NCBI GenBank assembly: GCA_025927685.1
Contig: JAICKX010000013.1
Location: 1 to 46,018, forward strand
Reading direction: 5' to 3'
Length of the DNA: 46,018 nt
Source of the DNA: Thermoleophilia bacterium
GTDB taxonomy: Bacteria; Actinomycetota; Thermoleophilia; Gaiellales; JAICJC01
Under the pieces are notes generated by a model. It did not search any database. It saw only the letters and a program-made list of their open reading frames with translations, and was not told where the DNA came from. Positions 22,497 to 30,500 of this stretch are shown here, piece after piece (within the stretch, counting starts at the first letter, position 1; each line of letters opens with the position of its first letter). Both the position numbers and the translations under genes were made by a program.

Positions 22497-23690
22497 ATGC
22501 CGGTCCTGCGGCGGCGTTCCGGGCGGACAGGCGGGGCCGATGGTCGACCCATCTGTCTCGTCGGGCCGGGCACCCGGTTCCTGAGCGGCATCACGTACTA
22601 CACCTTCGGGCTGGCGAACGCCCTCGCCCGGCACCGGCCGGTCTCGGTGGTGCTCCTGCGCGGGCTGCTCCCGGCGCGGCTCTATCCCGGCAGGCGCCGC
22701 GTCGGCGCCGACGTGTCGCGCATCGAGCTGCGGCCGAACGTCCCCCGGTTCGACGGCATCGACTGGTACTGGCTGCCCTCGGCCGCGCGAGCGGTCTGGT
22801 TCCTGCTCGCGCGCCGGCCGCGGGTGCTCGTGCTCCAGTGGTGGACCGCCACGGCGCTCCACACCTACCTCCTGATCGCGCTGGTCGCCCGAGCGCTGGG
22901 CGTGACCGTCGTCATCGAGTTCCACGAGGTGCTCGATACGGGCGAGGAGCGGTTCCGGCCGGTGCGCGCGTACGTACGGACGCTCGCGCCGCGCCTCTTC
23001 CGCCTCGCGGCGGGGTCGATCTGCCACTCGCAGTTCGAGCGCGACGCGGTCGTCGACCGGTACGGGCTCCCGGGCGACCGGATCGAGGTGGTGCCGCACC
23101 CGGCGGTGAACCCGCACACCGGCGGCGAGCCCATCCGCCTCGCGCCCGACGGCGTGTGCAACATCCTCTACTTCGGCGTCATCCGCCCGTTCAAGGGCGT
23201 CGAGGATCTGATCGGCGCCTTCGACGGCCTCTCCGAGGAGCAGGCGAGCCGGTACTGGCTGACGCTGGTCGGCGAGACCTGGGAGGGGTGGGACCTGCCG
23301 GTCCAGCTGGCCGCTGCGAGCCGGCACCGCGACCGCATCTCGTTCGTGAACCGCTACGTGGACGACGAGGAGGCGGACGGCTTCTTCCGCGGCTCCGACG
23401 TGGTCGTGCTTCCGTACCACCGCTCCTCCCAGAGCGGGCCGCTGCACGTCGCCATGAGCCTCGGGCTGCCCGTCGTCGTCTCGGCGGTCGGTGGGCTCGT
23501 CGAGGCCGTCGAGGACTACGGCGGAGCGCTGCTCGCTCCCCCGGCCTCGCCGGACGAGCTGCGAGCGGCGCTCGTCCAGAGCGCAGAGCTCGCCGGCCGG
23601 CGATTCGAGAACCGGCGCGGGTGGGGCGACATCATCCCGCGCTACAGCGCGGCGGTGGACGCGCTCACCGCGCGGGCCGAGGCGGCGTAA
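22497..23690 (+). CDS. Glycosyltransferase family 4
   Basis: This 397-residue GT-B enzyme has an N-terminal acceptor domain RPICLVGPGTRFLSGITYYT and a membrane-leaning segment VLVLQWWTATALHTYLLIAL. The donor domain includes CNILYFGVIRPFKGVEDLIG and VVVLPYHRSSQSGPLHVAMS with GLPVVVSAVGGLVEAVE. It probably adds one sugar of the repeat unit from a nucleotide donor. ATG at 22497 lies two bases past the upstream stop, and its own TAA overlaps the next ATG (TAATG), so all three genes are translationally coupled. Confidence 0.92.
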   Translation: MPVLRRRSGRTGGADGRPICLVGPGTRFLSGITYYTFGLANALARHRPVSVVLLRGLLPARLYPGRRRVGADVSRIELRPNVPRFDGIDWYWLPSAARAVWFLLARRPRVLVLQWWTATALHTYLLIALVARALGVTVVIEFHEVLDTGEERFRPVRAYVRTLAPRLFRLAAGSICHSQFERDAVVDRYGLPGDRIEVVPHPAVNPHTGGEPIRLAPDGVCNILYFGVIRPFKGVEDLIGAFDGLSEEQASRYWLTLVGETWEGWDLPVQLAAASRHRDRISFVNRYVDDEEADGFFRGSDVVVLPYHRSSQSGPLHVAMSLGLPVVVSAVGGLVEAVEDYGGALLAPPASPDELRAALVQSAELAGRRFENRRGWGDIIPRYSAAVDALTARAEAA

Positions 23691-24832
23691 TGGCGGTCGG
23701 GCTCGCCGGCGCCGTCGCTCCGGCCACGATGCCGGTGACGACCAGGACGACGTTCGACACGATCGACGCCGGGCGGTGGGACGAGCTCGTTGGGTCCATG
23801 CCGCGCCCGACGCCGTTCCTGCTCCACGGCTGGATCGTCCCCTGGTGGCGCCACTACGGCGCCGGGCGGGAGCTGGCGATCCACGTCTCCCTGGCCGAAG
23901 GCCGGCTCGTGGCCGCCCTGCCGTTGATGGTCGGCGCGACCTGCCCGGGGGCGCCGGTCGCGCGGTTCGTCGGCGCGCCGGACTCGACGCTCGCCGACAT
24001 CGTCGCTCCGGCGGAGACCGACGAGTGCACCCTCCACCGGCTTCTCGACGGCGCGGTCGCCGAGCATCGGCTGCTCGATCTCTACTCGCTGGCGCCGGAT
24101 GGGCATCTCGCGTCGATCCTGCCGGCCCGGTGCCTCCGCACCCGGACGCGGGCGGCCGTCATGGACATGCGCGACGGATGGGAGGACGTCTTCGCGCGGA
24201 AGACCTCCCGCGGCCGGCGCGCGCTCTACCGGCGGCGGTGGCGGCAGCTCCGCGCCGCGGGCTCCGTGGAGCTCTCGGTCGCATCGGAGGAGCGCGACGT
24301 GGCGCCCGCGCTCGAGGACGCCTTTCGCGTCCACGCGCTGCGCTGGCGCGGCCGCCCCGACGTCTCGACCTTCGCCGACGAGGGCGGACGGGAGTTCAAC
24401 CGCGCCGTGCTGGCCGCGCTGGCGCGCAGCGGCTGCGTGCGCATGGTGACGCTCCGCGTCGCCGGAGCTCCGGTCGCATTCACCTGCTCGCTCCACACCG
24501 GGGGCCGCATGTTCCTGTACCGGCTGGCGTTCGACCCGCGGTACAGCCGCTGCTCGCCCGGGATCCTGGTCACGCTCGAGGCGATCCGGCTGGCGGCCGA
24601 GGAGGGCGCGACCCACGTCGAGTTCCTGCGCGGCACCGAGCGCTACAAGACGGAGCTCGGCGACCGGTGCGACGTCCTCAGCGAGGCCGTGGTCGCCCGG
24701 GGCGGCCGCGCGCAGGTCGCAAAGGCGCTGGTCAACGGCGGCACCCGTGCCGACCGCACCATGGTGGCGGGCAGGCGCGCCGGCCGGCAGCTGGTGCGGG
24801 CGCTGGCGTTTCGATCCGCGCATAACGGGTAA
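23690..24832 (+). CDS. CelD/FemAB-like GNAT acyltransferase
   Basis: This 380-residue protein is the second BioF2-like (acetyltransferase-6) member of the cluster. Visible blocks are TPFLLHGWIVPWWRHYGAGR, RGRRALYRRRWRQLRAAG, DAFRVHALRWRGRPDVSTF, APVAFTCSLHTGGRMFLYRL and the C-terminal ATHVEFLRGTERYKTELGDR. The last block, FLRGxxxYKxxL, is a family hallmark. It may acylate an amino-sugar or aminoacyl group with an activated acid. It overlaps the GT4 stop and lies 9 nt before the ComA-like gene. That neighbour makes a sulfonated acyl group a candidate, although nothing in the sequence proves it. Confidence 0.85.
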   Translation: MAVGLAGAVAPATMPVTTRTTFDTIDAGRWDELVGSMPRPTPFLLHGWIVPWWRHYGAGRELAIHVSLAEGRLVAALPLMVGATCPGAPVARFVGAPDSTLADIVAPAETDECTLHRLLDGAVAEHRLLDLYSLAPDGHLASILPARCLRTRTRAAVMDMRDGWEDVFARKTSRGRRALYRRRWRQLRAAGSVELSVASEERDVAPALEDAFRVHALRWRGRPDVSTFADEGGREFNRAVLAALARSGCVRMVTLRVAGAPVAFTCSLHTGGRMFLYRLAFDPRYSRCSPGILVTLEAIRLAAEEGATHVEFLRGTERYKTELGDRCDVLSEAVVARGGRAQVAKALVNGGTRADRTMVAGRRAGRQLVRALAFRSAHNG

Positions 24833-24841
24833 CCACGGGCG

Positions 24842-25681
24842 ATGCAGGAGGGGGACCGTGGGAAGGTGAGCCGCATGCTGCGCGCACACCGGGGCTCGGC
24901 CGCCGCCGAGTACCTGACAGGGCTCGGCGTGCGCAGCCTGCCGCGGGCGACGAGCCCGTTCGATCCCGGGTACGACCCGGCGACGCTGGCGTCGCACCTC
25001 GACCAGAGCGGCCATCTGCTCGCGGCGCTCAAGCTCTCGATGGCGGGCTGGATGCTCGCCGGCGAGCGCGCGACGCGCGCCAAGCTCGAGGCGGCGAGAT
25101 CGCACTCCGTGCCCACGGTGGCGGGCGGCAGCTCCTTCGAGGTCGCTGTTGCGCAGCGACGCCTCCGCGAGTACCTGGGCCTCTGCGCAGAACTGGGGTT
25201 CGACCGCATCGAGTGCGGCGACGGATTCACGGAGATGGGTCTTCCCCCTCGAACCGTGGTCGGGCTGGCGCACGCGCACGGGCTCGGCGTGCAGTTCGAG
25301 GTGGGCAAGAAGCACGCCGGCGCGCTGGAGCGCCATGCCGCCGAGGCGCTCGTCCGCCAGGGCTGCGAGTGGCTCGAGGCGGGGGCCGGCGAGATCGTCG
25401 TCGAGGCGCGGGAGAGCGCCCGGGACGTCGGCGCCTTCCGTGCCGACGGCGTGCTCGATGTCGAGATCGCCGAGCGGTTCGCCGCGGCGTTCGGCATCGA
25501 CCGGGTGTCGTTCGAGGCGCCCGCGAAGGCCAGCCAGTTCGCGTTGATCGACCGCCTCGGGCCGACCGTGCGGCTCTCCAACGTCCGTCTCGAGGAGGTT
25601 CTGCGCGTCGAGGGCTACCGCCGCGGCCTCCACTCGGACGCGTTCGGCAATACGCGGCTGCGGCCGGTCGCCGTCCGGTAG
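24842..25681 (+). CDS. comA: Phosphosulfolactate synthase (ComA) homologue
   Basis: ComA adds sulfite to phosphoenolpyruvate to give (R)-2-phospho-3-sulfolactate, the first step of one coenzyme M pathway. The 279 residues align along nearly the whole family: ALKLSMAGW (62-70), TVAGGSSFE (92-100), the EYLGLCAELGFDRIE helix-strand (110-124), QFEVGKKHAG with the conserved lysines (151-160), EAGAGEIVVEARESARDVG (179-197), RVSFEAPAKASQFALI (221-236) and YRRGLHSDAFG (259-269). The N-terminal DKG strand of archaeal ComA is replaced by an unrelated-looking segment, so substrate or activity may differ. ATG 24842 is used; GTG 24866 or ATG 24875, after a GGAGGGGG, are alternatives. Coenzyme M is not expected in an actinobacterium of this kind, so the product probably has another use. 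Confidence 0.85.
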   Translation: MQEGDRGKVSRMLRAHRGSAAAEYLTGLGVRSLPRATSPFDPGYDPATLASHLDQSGHLLAALKLSMAGWMLAGERATRAKLEAARSHSVPTVAGGSSFEVAVAQRRLREYLGLCAELGFDRIECGDGFTEMGLPPRTVVGLAHAHGLGVQFEVGKKHAGALERHAAEALVRQGCEWLEAGAGEIVVEARESARDVGAFRADGVLDVEIAERFAAAFGIDRVSFEAPAKASQFALIDRLGPTVRLSNVRLEEVLRVEGYRRGLHSDAFGNTRLRPVAVR

Positions 25682-25685
25682 CCCG

Positions 25686-26897
25686 GTGTCCGCACCACGA
25701 TTCGACTCCGCCACGCCGGTGGTCGCGATCAAGATGACGCGCAGCCTGGTGCAGCACGGGGTGCTCGGCATCGCGCGCAGCCTCGGGCGGTTGGGCGTGC
25801 AGGTGCACTGGGCGCACAACTGCCGCGACGCTCCGGCCGCGTGGAGCCGCTACGTCACGCAGTCGCACGCGACACCGGCCACCTCCGCCGAGACGGAAGC
25901 CTGGGTCGCCCATCTGTCGGCGGTCGGCGCCGCCTTCGCGCGCCGGCCCGTGCTCGTCCCCACCGACGACCCGAGCGCCGTGCTCGTCGCCGAGCAGGCG
26001 CCGCGCCTCGAGCGGTGGTTCCGGTTCCACACCCCGCCGGCGGGCGTCACGCGGGCGCTTGCGGACAAGCGCCGCCTGCACGCCCTGTGCCGGGACCTGA
26101 GCGTGGACACGCCCGAAGCCTGGTTCCCGGCGTGTGCCGCCGAGGTGGAGGACTACGCGGACGAAGGCGCGTTCCCGGTGGTGGTGAAGCGGGTCGACGC
26201 GGCCTCCGTGGCCGGCTCGGCGCTCACGAGCGTCGCGATCCTGCGGACGCCCGCGGCTCTGCGGCGACTCGTCCGCCGGCCGGCGTTTCGCTTCGGCGAG
26301 GTGATGCTCCAGGAGTACGTGCCGGGCGACGCCAGCTCCGTGTGGATGTTCGAGGGCTGCTTCGACGAGGGCTCGGCCTGCATCGCCGGGTTCACCGGGC
26401 AGAAGCTCCGCCAGCATCCGCCCCACACCGGCATGACGTCCCTCGGCGTCGGTTCCGAGAACCCCGACGTTGCGCAGGCGGCGACGCGGCTCATGCAGGC
26501 GGTTCGGTATCGGGGCCCTGTCGACATCGGCTTCCGGTTCGACGCACGCAGCGGCGCCTACCGCCTCCTCGACGTCAACCCGCGGGTCGGCGCCACCTTC
26601 CGGCTCTTCGTCGACACGCGCGGCCTCGACGTCGTCCGGGCGATGTACCTCGACCTCACGGGCCAGCCGGTTCCGGCGCCCGCCGGGATCGAGCCCGGCC
26701 GCCGGTGGATGGTCGAGCACACCGACCTGCTGACGGCCGTCGAGCTCGTCCGCTACGGCACGCTGTCGGCCCCCGCGTGGGTCCGGTCTCTGCGAGGTGT
26801 CCGGGAGGGGGCGTGGCTCTCGGCGCGCGACCCCCTCCCGGCCCTGGCGCTGGGCGCCGCGCTCGTCCGCCAGCGCCGCCGGCGCGGAGCGGCGTGA
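25686..26897 (+). CDS. ATP-grasp ligase-like protein, between ComA and ComB genes
   Basis: This 403-residue ATP-grasp protein opens with VVAIKMTRSLVQHGVLGIAR, a pre-ATP-grasp domain. It then has the nucleotide strand FPVVVKRVDAASVAGSALTS, the hinge EVMLQEYVPGDASSVWMFEG, and the metal-binding strand YRLLDVNPRVGATFRLFVD. A C-terminal part of about 90 residues (GRRWMVEHTDLLTAVELVRY) recurs in glycan-cluster ATP-grasp proteins. It should join an acid to an amine through an acyl-phosphate. It starts 4 nt after comA and overlaps the ComB gene by 4 nt (GTGA), so the three proteins are made together. Sulfolactate or its phosphate is an obvious candidate acid, but this is inference. Confidence 0.88.
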   Translation: MSAPRFDSATPVVAIKMTRSLVQHGVLGIARSLGRLGVQVHWAHNCRDAPAAWSRYVTQSHATPATSAETEAWVAHLSAVGAAFARRPVLVPTDDPSAVLVAEQAPRLERWFRFHTPPAGVTRALADKRRLHALCRDLSVDTPEAWFPACAAEVEDYADEGAFPVVVKRVDAASVAGSALTSVAILRTPAALRRLVRRPAFRFGEVMLQEYVPGDASSVWMFEGCFDEGSACIAGFTGQKLRQHPPHTGMTSLGVGSENPDVAQAATRLMQAVRYRGPVDIGFRFDARSGAYRLLDVNPRVGATFRLFVDTRGLDVVRAMYLDLTGQPVPAPAGIEPGRRWMVEHTDLLTAVELVRYGTLSAPAWVRSLRGVREGAWLSARDPLPALALGAALVRQRRRRGAA

Positions 26898-27625
26898 GCA
26901 CCGGCTCGGTCGTCATCGAGTGCGCCTCCGAGGGGTTCGCGCCCCACCGGCTCGACCACAGCGTGGTCGTGATCGACGTCATCCGGGCCACGACCACGGC
27001 GATGACCGCAGTCGCGCTGGGCCGCCGTTGCTACCCGGTCGCGTCGCTCGAGGCAGCCGAGGAGCTTCGCGGGACGCTGACCGAGCCGCTGGTGGGCGGC
27101 GAGCTGGGCGGCAGCCTGCCGTTCGCGTTCGACATCCAGAACAGCCCCGCCGAGCTCGCCGGGCGAACTGACATCCACCGCCCGCTCGTGCTCCTGTCCT
27201 CGAACGGCACGCAGCTCATGGCCAAGATCGGGTCCGGCCGCCGGGCGACGTTCGTGGCCTGCCTCCGAAACGTGGCCGCTCAGGCCGAGGCGCTTCGCGA
27301 GCACCGTCGTGTGCTGCTCCTCTGCGCGGCCACGCGGGGCCAGTTTCGCGAGGAGGATCAGCTGTGTGCCGCCTGGATCGCCGAGCGCCTCATGGCAGAC
27401 GGCCATGTGTCCGCCGACGGGCCGACGACAGCCCTGGTCGAGCGCTGGAGCGGATCGCGGCTGGACGTGCTGCGCGAGGGTCGAAGCGCCGGCTACCTGG
27501 ATGCCTCGGGGCAGAACGCGGACCTGGAGTTCGTGCTCGAGCACGTCGACGACCTGCGCTCCGCCTACCGGCTGCAGGGAGGCGAGGTCGTGGCGGCTGG
27601 AGTGGCGAGCCCCGCGCTTCCGTGA
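26894..27625 (+). CDS. comB: 2-phosphosulfolactate phosphatase (ComB) homologue
   Basis: ComB removes phosphate from 2-phosphosulfolactate to give (R)-3-sulfolactate using Mg. The 243-residue protein shows the family blocks in order: VVVIDVIRATTTAMTAVALG (about 25-44) with the conserved Asp-Arg-Thr cluster, PLVGGELGGSLPFAFDIQNS, PAELAG, LVLLSSNGTQLMAKIG, VLLLCAATRGQFREEDQLCA and a C-terminal GRSAGYLDASGQNADLEF. The FDIQNSPAE block corresponds to the usual GFDxGNSP with Gln for Gly. It overlaps the ATP-grasp stop and is the last gene of the run; about 185 nt without a clear gene follow. Confidence 0.87.
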   Translation: MSTGSVVIECASEGFAPHRLDHSVVVIDVIRATTTAMTAVALGRRCYPVASLEAAEELRGTLTEPLVGGELGGSLPFAFDIQNSPAELAGRTDIHRPLVLLSSNGTQLMAKIGSGRRATFVACLRNVAAQAEALREHRRVLLLCAATRGQFREEDQLCAAWIAERLMADGHVSADGPTTALVERWSGSRLDVLREGRSAGYLDASGQNADLEFVLEHVDDLRSAYRLQGGEVVAAGVASPALP

Positions 27626-27811
27626 CGACCGAACCGGTGACGGATGGGTCTACCGGGGCCGCCGCCGCGTCGCCGGCCATGCAGTCATGCCGTTTCCCTG
27701 AGCGTCGCGATCCAGAAGCTCGGAGCCGGAACCGGGGAGAGGCCGTCGAGATCGCCCGGGACAAGGGCCGGCTCTAGATGGCCGGTGTCGCAGTACGCTC
27801 TCGCGGACGCG

Positions 27812-29209
27812 ATGGACGGGCACGCTCATCACCGGTCGCTCTGGCTGCGCGAGGCGCTGGGGGACGATCCCGAGGCGCCCGCGCTCACGGGCCCCGCATC
27901 GGCCGACGTCTGCATCGTGGGCGGCGGCTTCACCGGTCTGTGGACGGCGTACTGGCTGAAGCAGTGGGACCCCGCCTGCGATGTCGTCGTCCTCGAGCGC
28001 GACATCTGCGGCGGAGGCGCGTCGGGCCGGAACGGCGGCTTCGTCCTGTCCTGGTGGGCGAAGTTCCCCTCGCTCGAGAAGTTGGTCGGCGCCTCCGATG
28101 CCGTCGCCCTGTGCAGCCAGTCGGCTGCGGCTGTCGACGAGATCCGGGCCTTCGCCGATCAGCACGCGATCGACGCGCAGTTCCGCCCGGGCGGCTGGCT
28201 CTGGACGGCGCGAACGCCCTCCCAGGTGGGAGCCTGGGACGACACGGTGCGCGCGTGCGAGCGGCACGCGCCCGGCGCCTTCCTGCCCCTCGAGCCGGCC
28301 GACGTGGCCCGGCGCACCGGCTCCAGGCGTCATCTCGCCGGCGTCCTCGACCCGACGGGCGCCACGGTTCAGCCCGCCGAGCTCGTGCGCGGCCTGCGCC
28401 GCGTCTGCCTGGAGCTCGGCGTGCGGATCCACGAGCACACGCACGTCGAGCGCTTCTCACGGACGTCGTCGCCGATCCGGGTGCACACATCCGCGGGCGA
28501 CGTCGCCGCGCAGAAGCTGATCATCGCCACCAACGCCTGGGCGGCCGGCATCCGAGAGCTGCACCGCAGGCTGGTGGTCGTGTCGAGCGACATCGTCGCC
28601 ACGGCCGCCATCCCGGAGCGGCTGGCGGAGATGGGCTGGACGGGAGGCGAGTGCATCACCGACTCGCAGCTCATGGTCGACTACTACCGAACGACGCGCG
28701 ATGGCCGGATCGTGTTCGGCAAGGGCGGGTGGGGGATCGCACTGGGCGGATGGATCCCTCGGAGCTTCGATCGCAGCCCGCGCCGGGCGCGCGGCGTGGC
28801 CGAGGACCTCCACCACGCCTACCCCCGGATCGCCGATGTGGCGATCGAGCACGACTGGTGCGGCCCGATCGATCGCAGCAAGGACGGGCTGCCGCTCCTG
28901 GGCGATCTCGGGGGCCGGGCGAACATCCTCTACGGCGTCGGATGGAGCGGAAACGGCGTCGGGCCGTCGCTGCTCGGCGGGAAGCTCCTGGCGTCCAAGG
29001 CCCTCGGCAGAGACGATGCGTCCGTGCCGCTGCCGCTCTGGAACAGGCGGTCGGGCACCTTCCCACCGGATCCGATCCGGTACGCCGGTGCGCACGTCGT
29101 GCGCGAGGGGGTGCGGCGGAAGGAGCTGGCGGAGCTGCGCGGACGGCGCCCCAATCCGGTCTACGTCGGGCTGTCCCGGCTCGTCCCGGCCGGGCTCGAG
29201 GATCACTGA
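27812..29209 (+). CDS. FAD-dependent oxidoreductase (DadA/PuuB-like amine or amino acid oxidase)
   Basis: This 465-residue protein is a D-amino acid oxidase/glycine oxidase-superfamily flavoenzyme. The N-terminal FAD motif is SADVCIVGGGFTGLWTAYWL, followed by GGGASGRNGGFVLSWWAKFP, close to gamma-glutamylputrescine oxidase (PuuB) types. Further blocks are LIIATNAWAAG, VFGKGGWGIALGGW and the C-terminal ILYGVGWSGNGVGPSLLGGK. Such enzymes oxidise C-N bonds of amines or N-methyl amino acids, giving an aldehyde and amine with H2O2 or an electron acceptor. A -10-like TACGCT (27793-27798) lies 13 nt before the ATG. GTG 27785 is in frame and would add nine residues. It is convergent with the Rieske operon and fits an N-dealkylation pathway. 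Confidence 0.88.
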   Translation: MDGHAHHRSLWLREALGDDPEAPALTGPASADVCIVGGGFTGLWTAYWLKQWDPACDVVVLERDICGGGASGRNGGFVLSWWAKFPSLEKLVGASDAVALCSQSAAAVDEIRAFADQHAIDAQFRPGGWLWTARTPSQVGAWDDTVRACERHAPGAFLPLEPADVARRTGSRRHLAGVLDPTGATVQPAELVRGLRRVCLELGVRIHEHTHVERFSRTSSPIRVHTSAGDVAAQKLIIATNAWAAGIRELHRRLVVVSSDIVATAAIPERLAEMGWTGGECITDSQLMVDYYRTTRDGRIVFGKGGWGIALGGWIPRSFDRSPRRARGVAEDLHHAYPRIADVAIEHDWCGPIDRSKDGLPLLGDLGGRANILYGVGWSGNGVGPSLLGGKLLASKALGRDDASVPLPLWNRRSGTFPPDPIRYAGAHVVREGVRRKELAELRGRRPNPVYVGLSRLVPAGLEDH

Positions 29210-29228
29210 GCGAGCCCGCCGGTTCAGG

Positions 29229-30500
29229 TCAGGCCTGGGGGAACATCTCGCTCTCGTAGAGCTCGTCGCCCTCCGGCACCCGCCGGATCCCGAGCATGCG
29301 GTCGATGACCATGTTCTGGAACCGGTGCAACGGCTCCTCGAACCGGTAACACATCCGGCCGCCGGAGTAGGCCAGCGACCCGAGCCCCTTCTGCACGCGC
29401 TCCACGATCTCGATGTCCTCGCGGTTGACGGTGTCCCAGAACGACGCCAGCCCGTCGATCCCCGCCTCCACGTCGGGGCCCTCCGCCAGGTCCTGGTGGA
29501 CGAGCAGCAGGGTCTCTTCCCTGGTGTGAGCGGCGTCGACCGGGTGGGCCAGCATGATGAAGAGGTGGTTGGGCAGCACGCTCAGCGCCGTGCTGGGGAA
29601 GACCCACGCGAAACGGGCGCTCACGGCGTCGTTCTCGGACAGTCGCGAGATGGGCGGCAGGTCGAGCCACCCTCCCTGGTCGCTGTTCGACGCGATCGGC
29701 GAGGTGCACATGCCCGTGTACATGCCGGCGCCCTGCCAGCGGTGGTGGGCCTTCATCGGCGAGACCTTGACCAGCCCCGGGTGCACCCACGGCAGGTGGT
29801 AGTACTCCATGAAGTTCTCGCCGATGAGCTTGTAGTTGGCCGCGATCTCGTACGTGCGGCTCCGGGCGACGCGCCATTCGTCCATCCGGTAGCCCGAGAG
29901 CCGTTCCGGGAGGTCGCCGAGCTGCTCGGCAAGCGGCGCTGCGTGGGGATCGAGGTTCACGAAGACGAGCGGGCCCCACTCGGCGACCGCCGCCTGATGC
30001 AGGCCGTGGTCGCTCTTGTCGAAGCGGTCCACGTCCGTCATGTCGAAGATGCCGCGCTGGTCGGAGGGCACGTGGGAGTCGTCGTCGAAGAGCGGCGTCC
30101 CGAGGCAGTTCCCGTCCAGGTCGTACGCCCAGCTGTGGTACGGGCACTTGATGATGCGCTTCAGGTGGCACGGGCCGGGATCGAGCAGCCGGGCACCGCG
30201 GTGCCGGCAGACGTTGTGGAAGGCACGCAGCGCGCCCTGCGCCGTGCGGACGAGGATCAGGGACTGCCCGCCGACCTCCGTCACGAGCGTGTCCCCGGGA
30301 CCGGCGAGCTGCGAGCCGCCCGCGACGGCGACCCAGCTCGTGCGGAACACGCGCTGCTGCTCGAGCTCGAAGAACTCCGGAGAGGTGTATGCGTCGGGGA
30401 TCAGGGTCGAGGCAAGTGACACGGGGAGGCGCGTCGCCGCATAGGTCTCCTCGCGGAGGAAGGCGTCGGCGGTCAGCGGGCGGGGCGGGTTCCCGTTCAT
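29229..30500 (-). CDS. Rieske non-heme iron oxygenase, alpha subunit
   Basis: The 423-residue oxygenase has a Rieske [2Fe-2S] domain with CRHRGARLL and, 17 residues later, CPYHSWAYDLDG, giving the C-x-H...C-x2-H ligands. The catalytic domain has the mononuclear iron site NYKLIGENFMEYYHLPWVHP (the two His) and an Asp further on. The choline/carnitine/glycine-betaine monooxygenase group looks closest by pattern, and related enzymes N-demethylate stachydrine. An electron-transfer reductase is not in this operon, so electrons must come from elsewhere. Its ATG overlaps the stop of the amine oxidase gene by 4 nt (ATGA). It is the last gene of the minus-strand operon. Confidence 0.92.
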   Translation of the reverse strand: MNGNPPRPLTADAFLREETYAATRLPVSLASTLIPDAYTSPEFFELEQQRVFRTSWVAVAGGSQLAGPGDTLVTEVGGQSLILVRTAQGALRAFHNVCRHRGARLLDPGPCHLKRIIKCPYHSWAYDLDGNCLGTPLFDDDSHVPSDQRGIFDMTDVDRFDKSDHGLHQAAVAEWGPLVFVNLDPHAAPLAEQLGDLPERLSGYRMDEWRVARSRTYEIAANYKLIGENFMEYYHLPWVHPGLVKVSPMKAHHRWQGAGMYTGMCTSPIASNSDQGGWLDLPPISRLSENDAVSARFAWVFPSTALSVLPNHLFIMLAHPVDAAHTREETLLLVHQDLAEGPDVEAGIDGLASFWDTVNREDIEIVERVQKGLGSLAYSGGRMCYRFEEPLHRFQNMVIDRMLGIRRVPEGDELYESEMFPQA

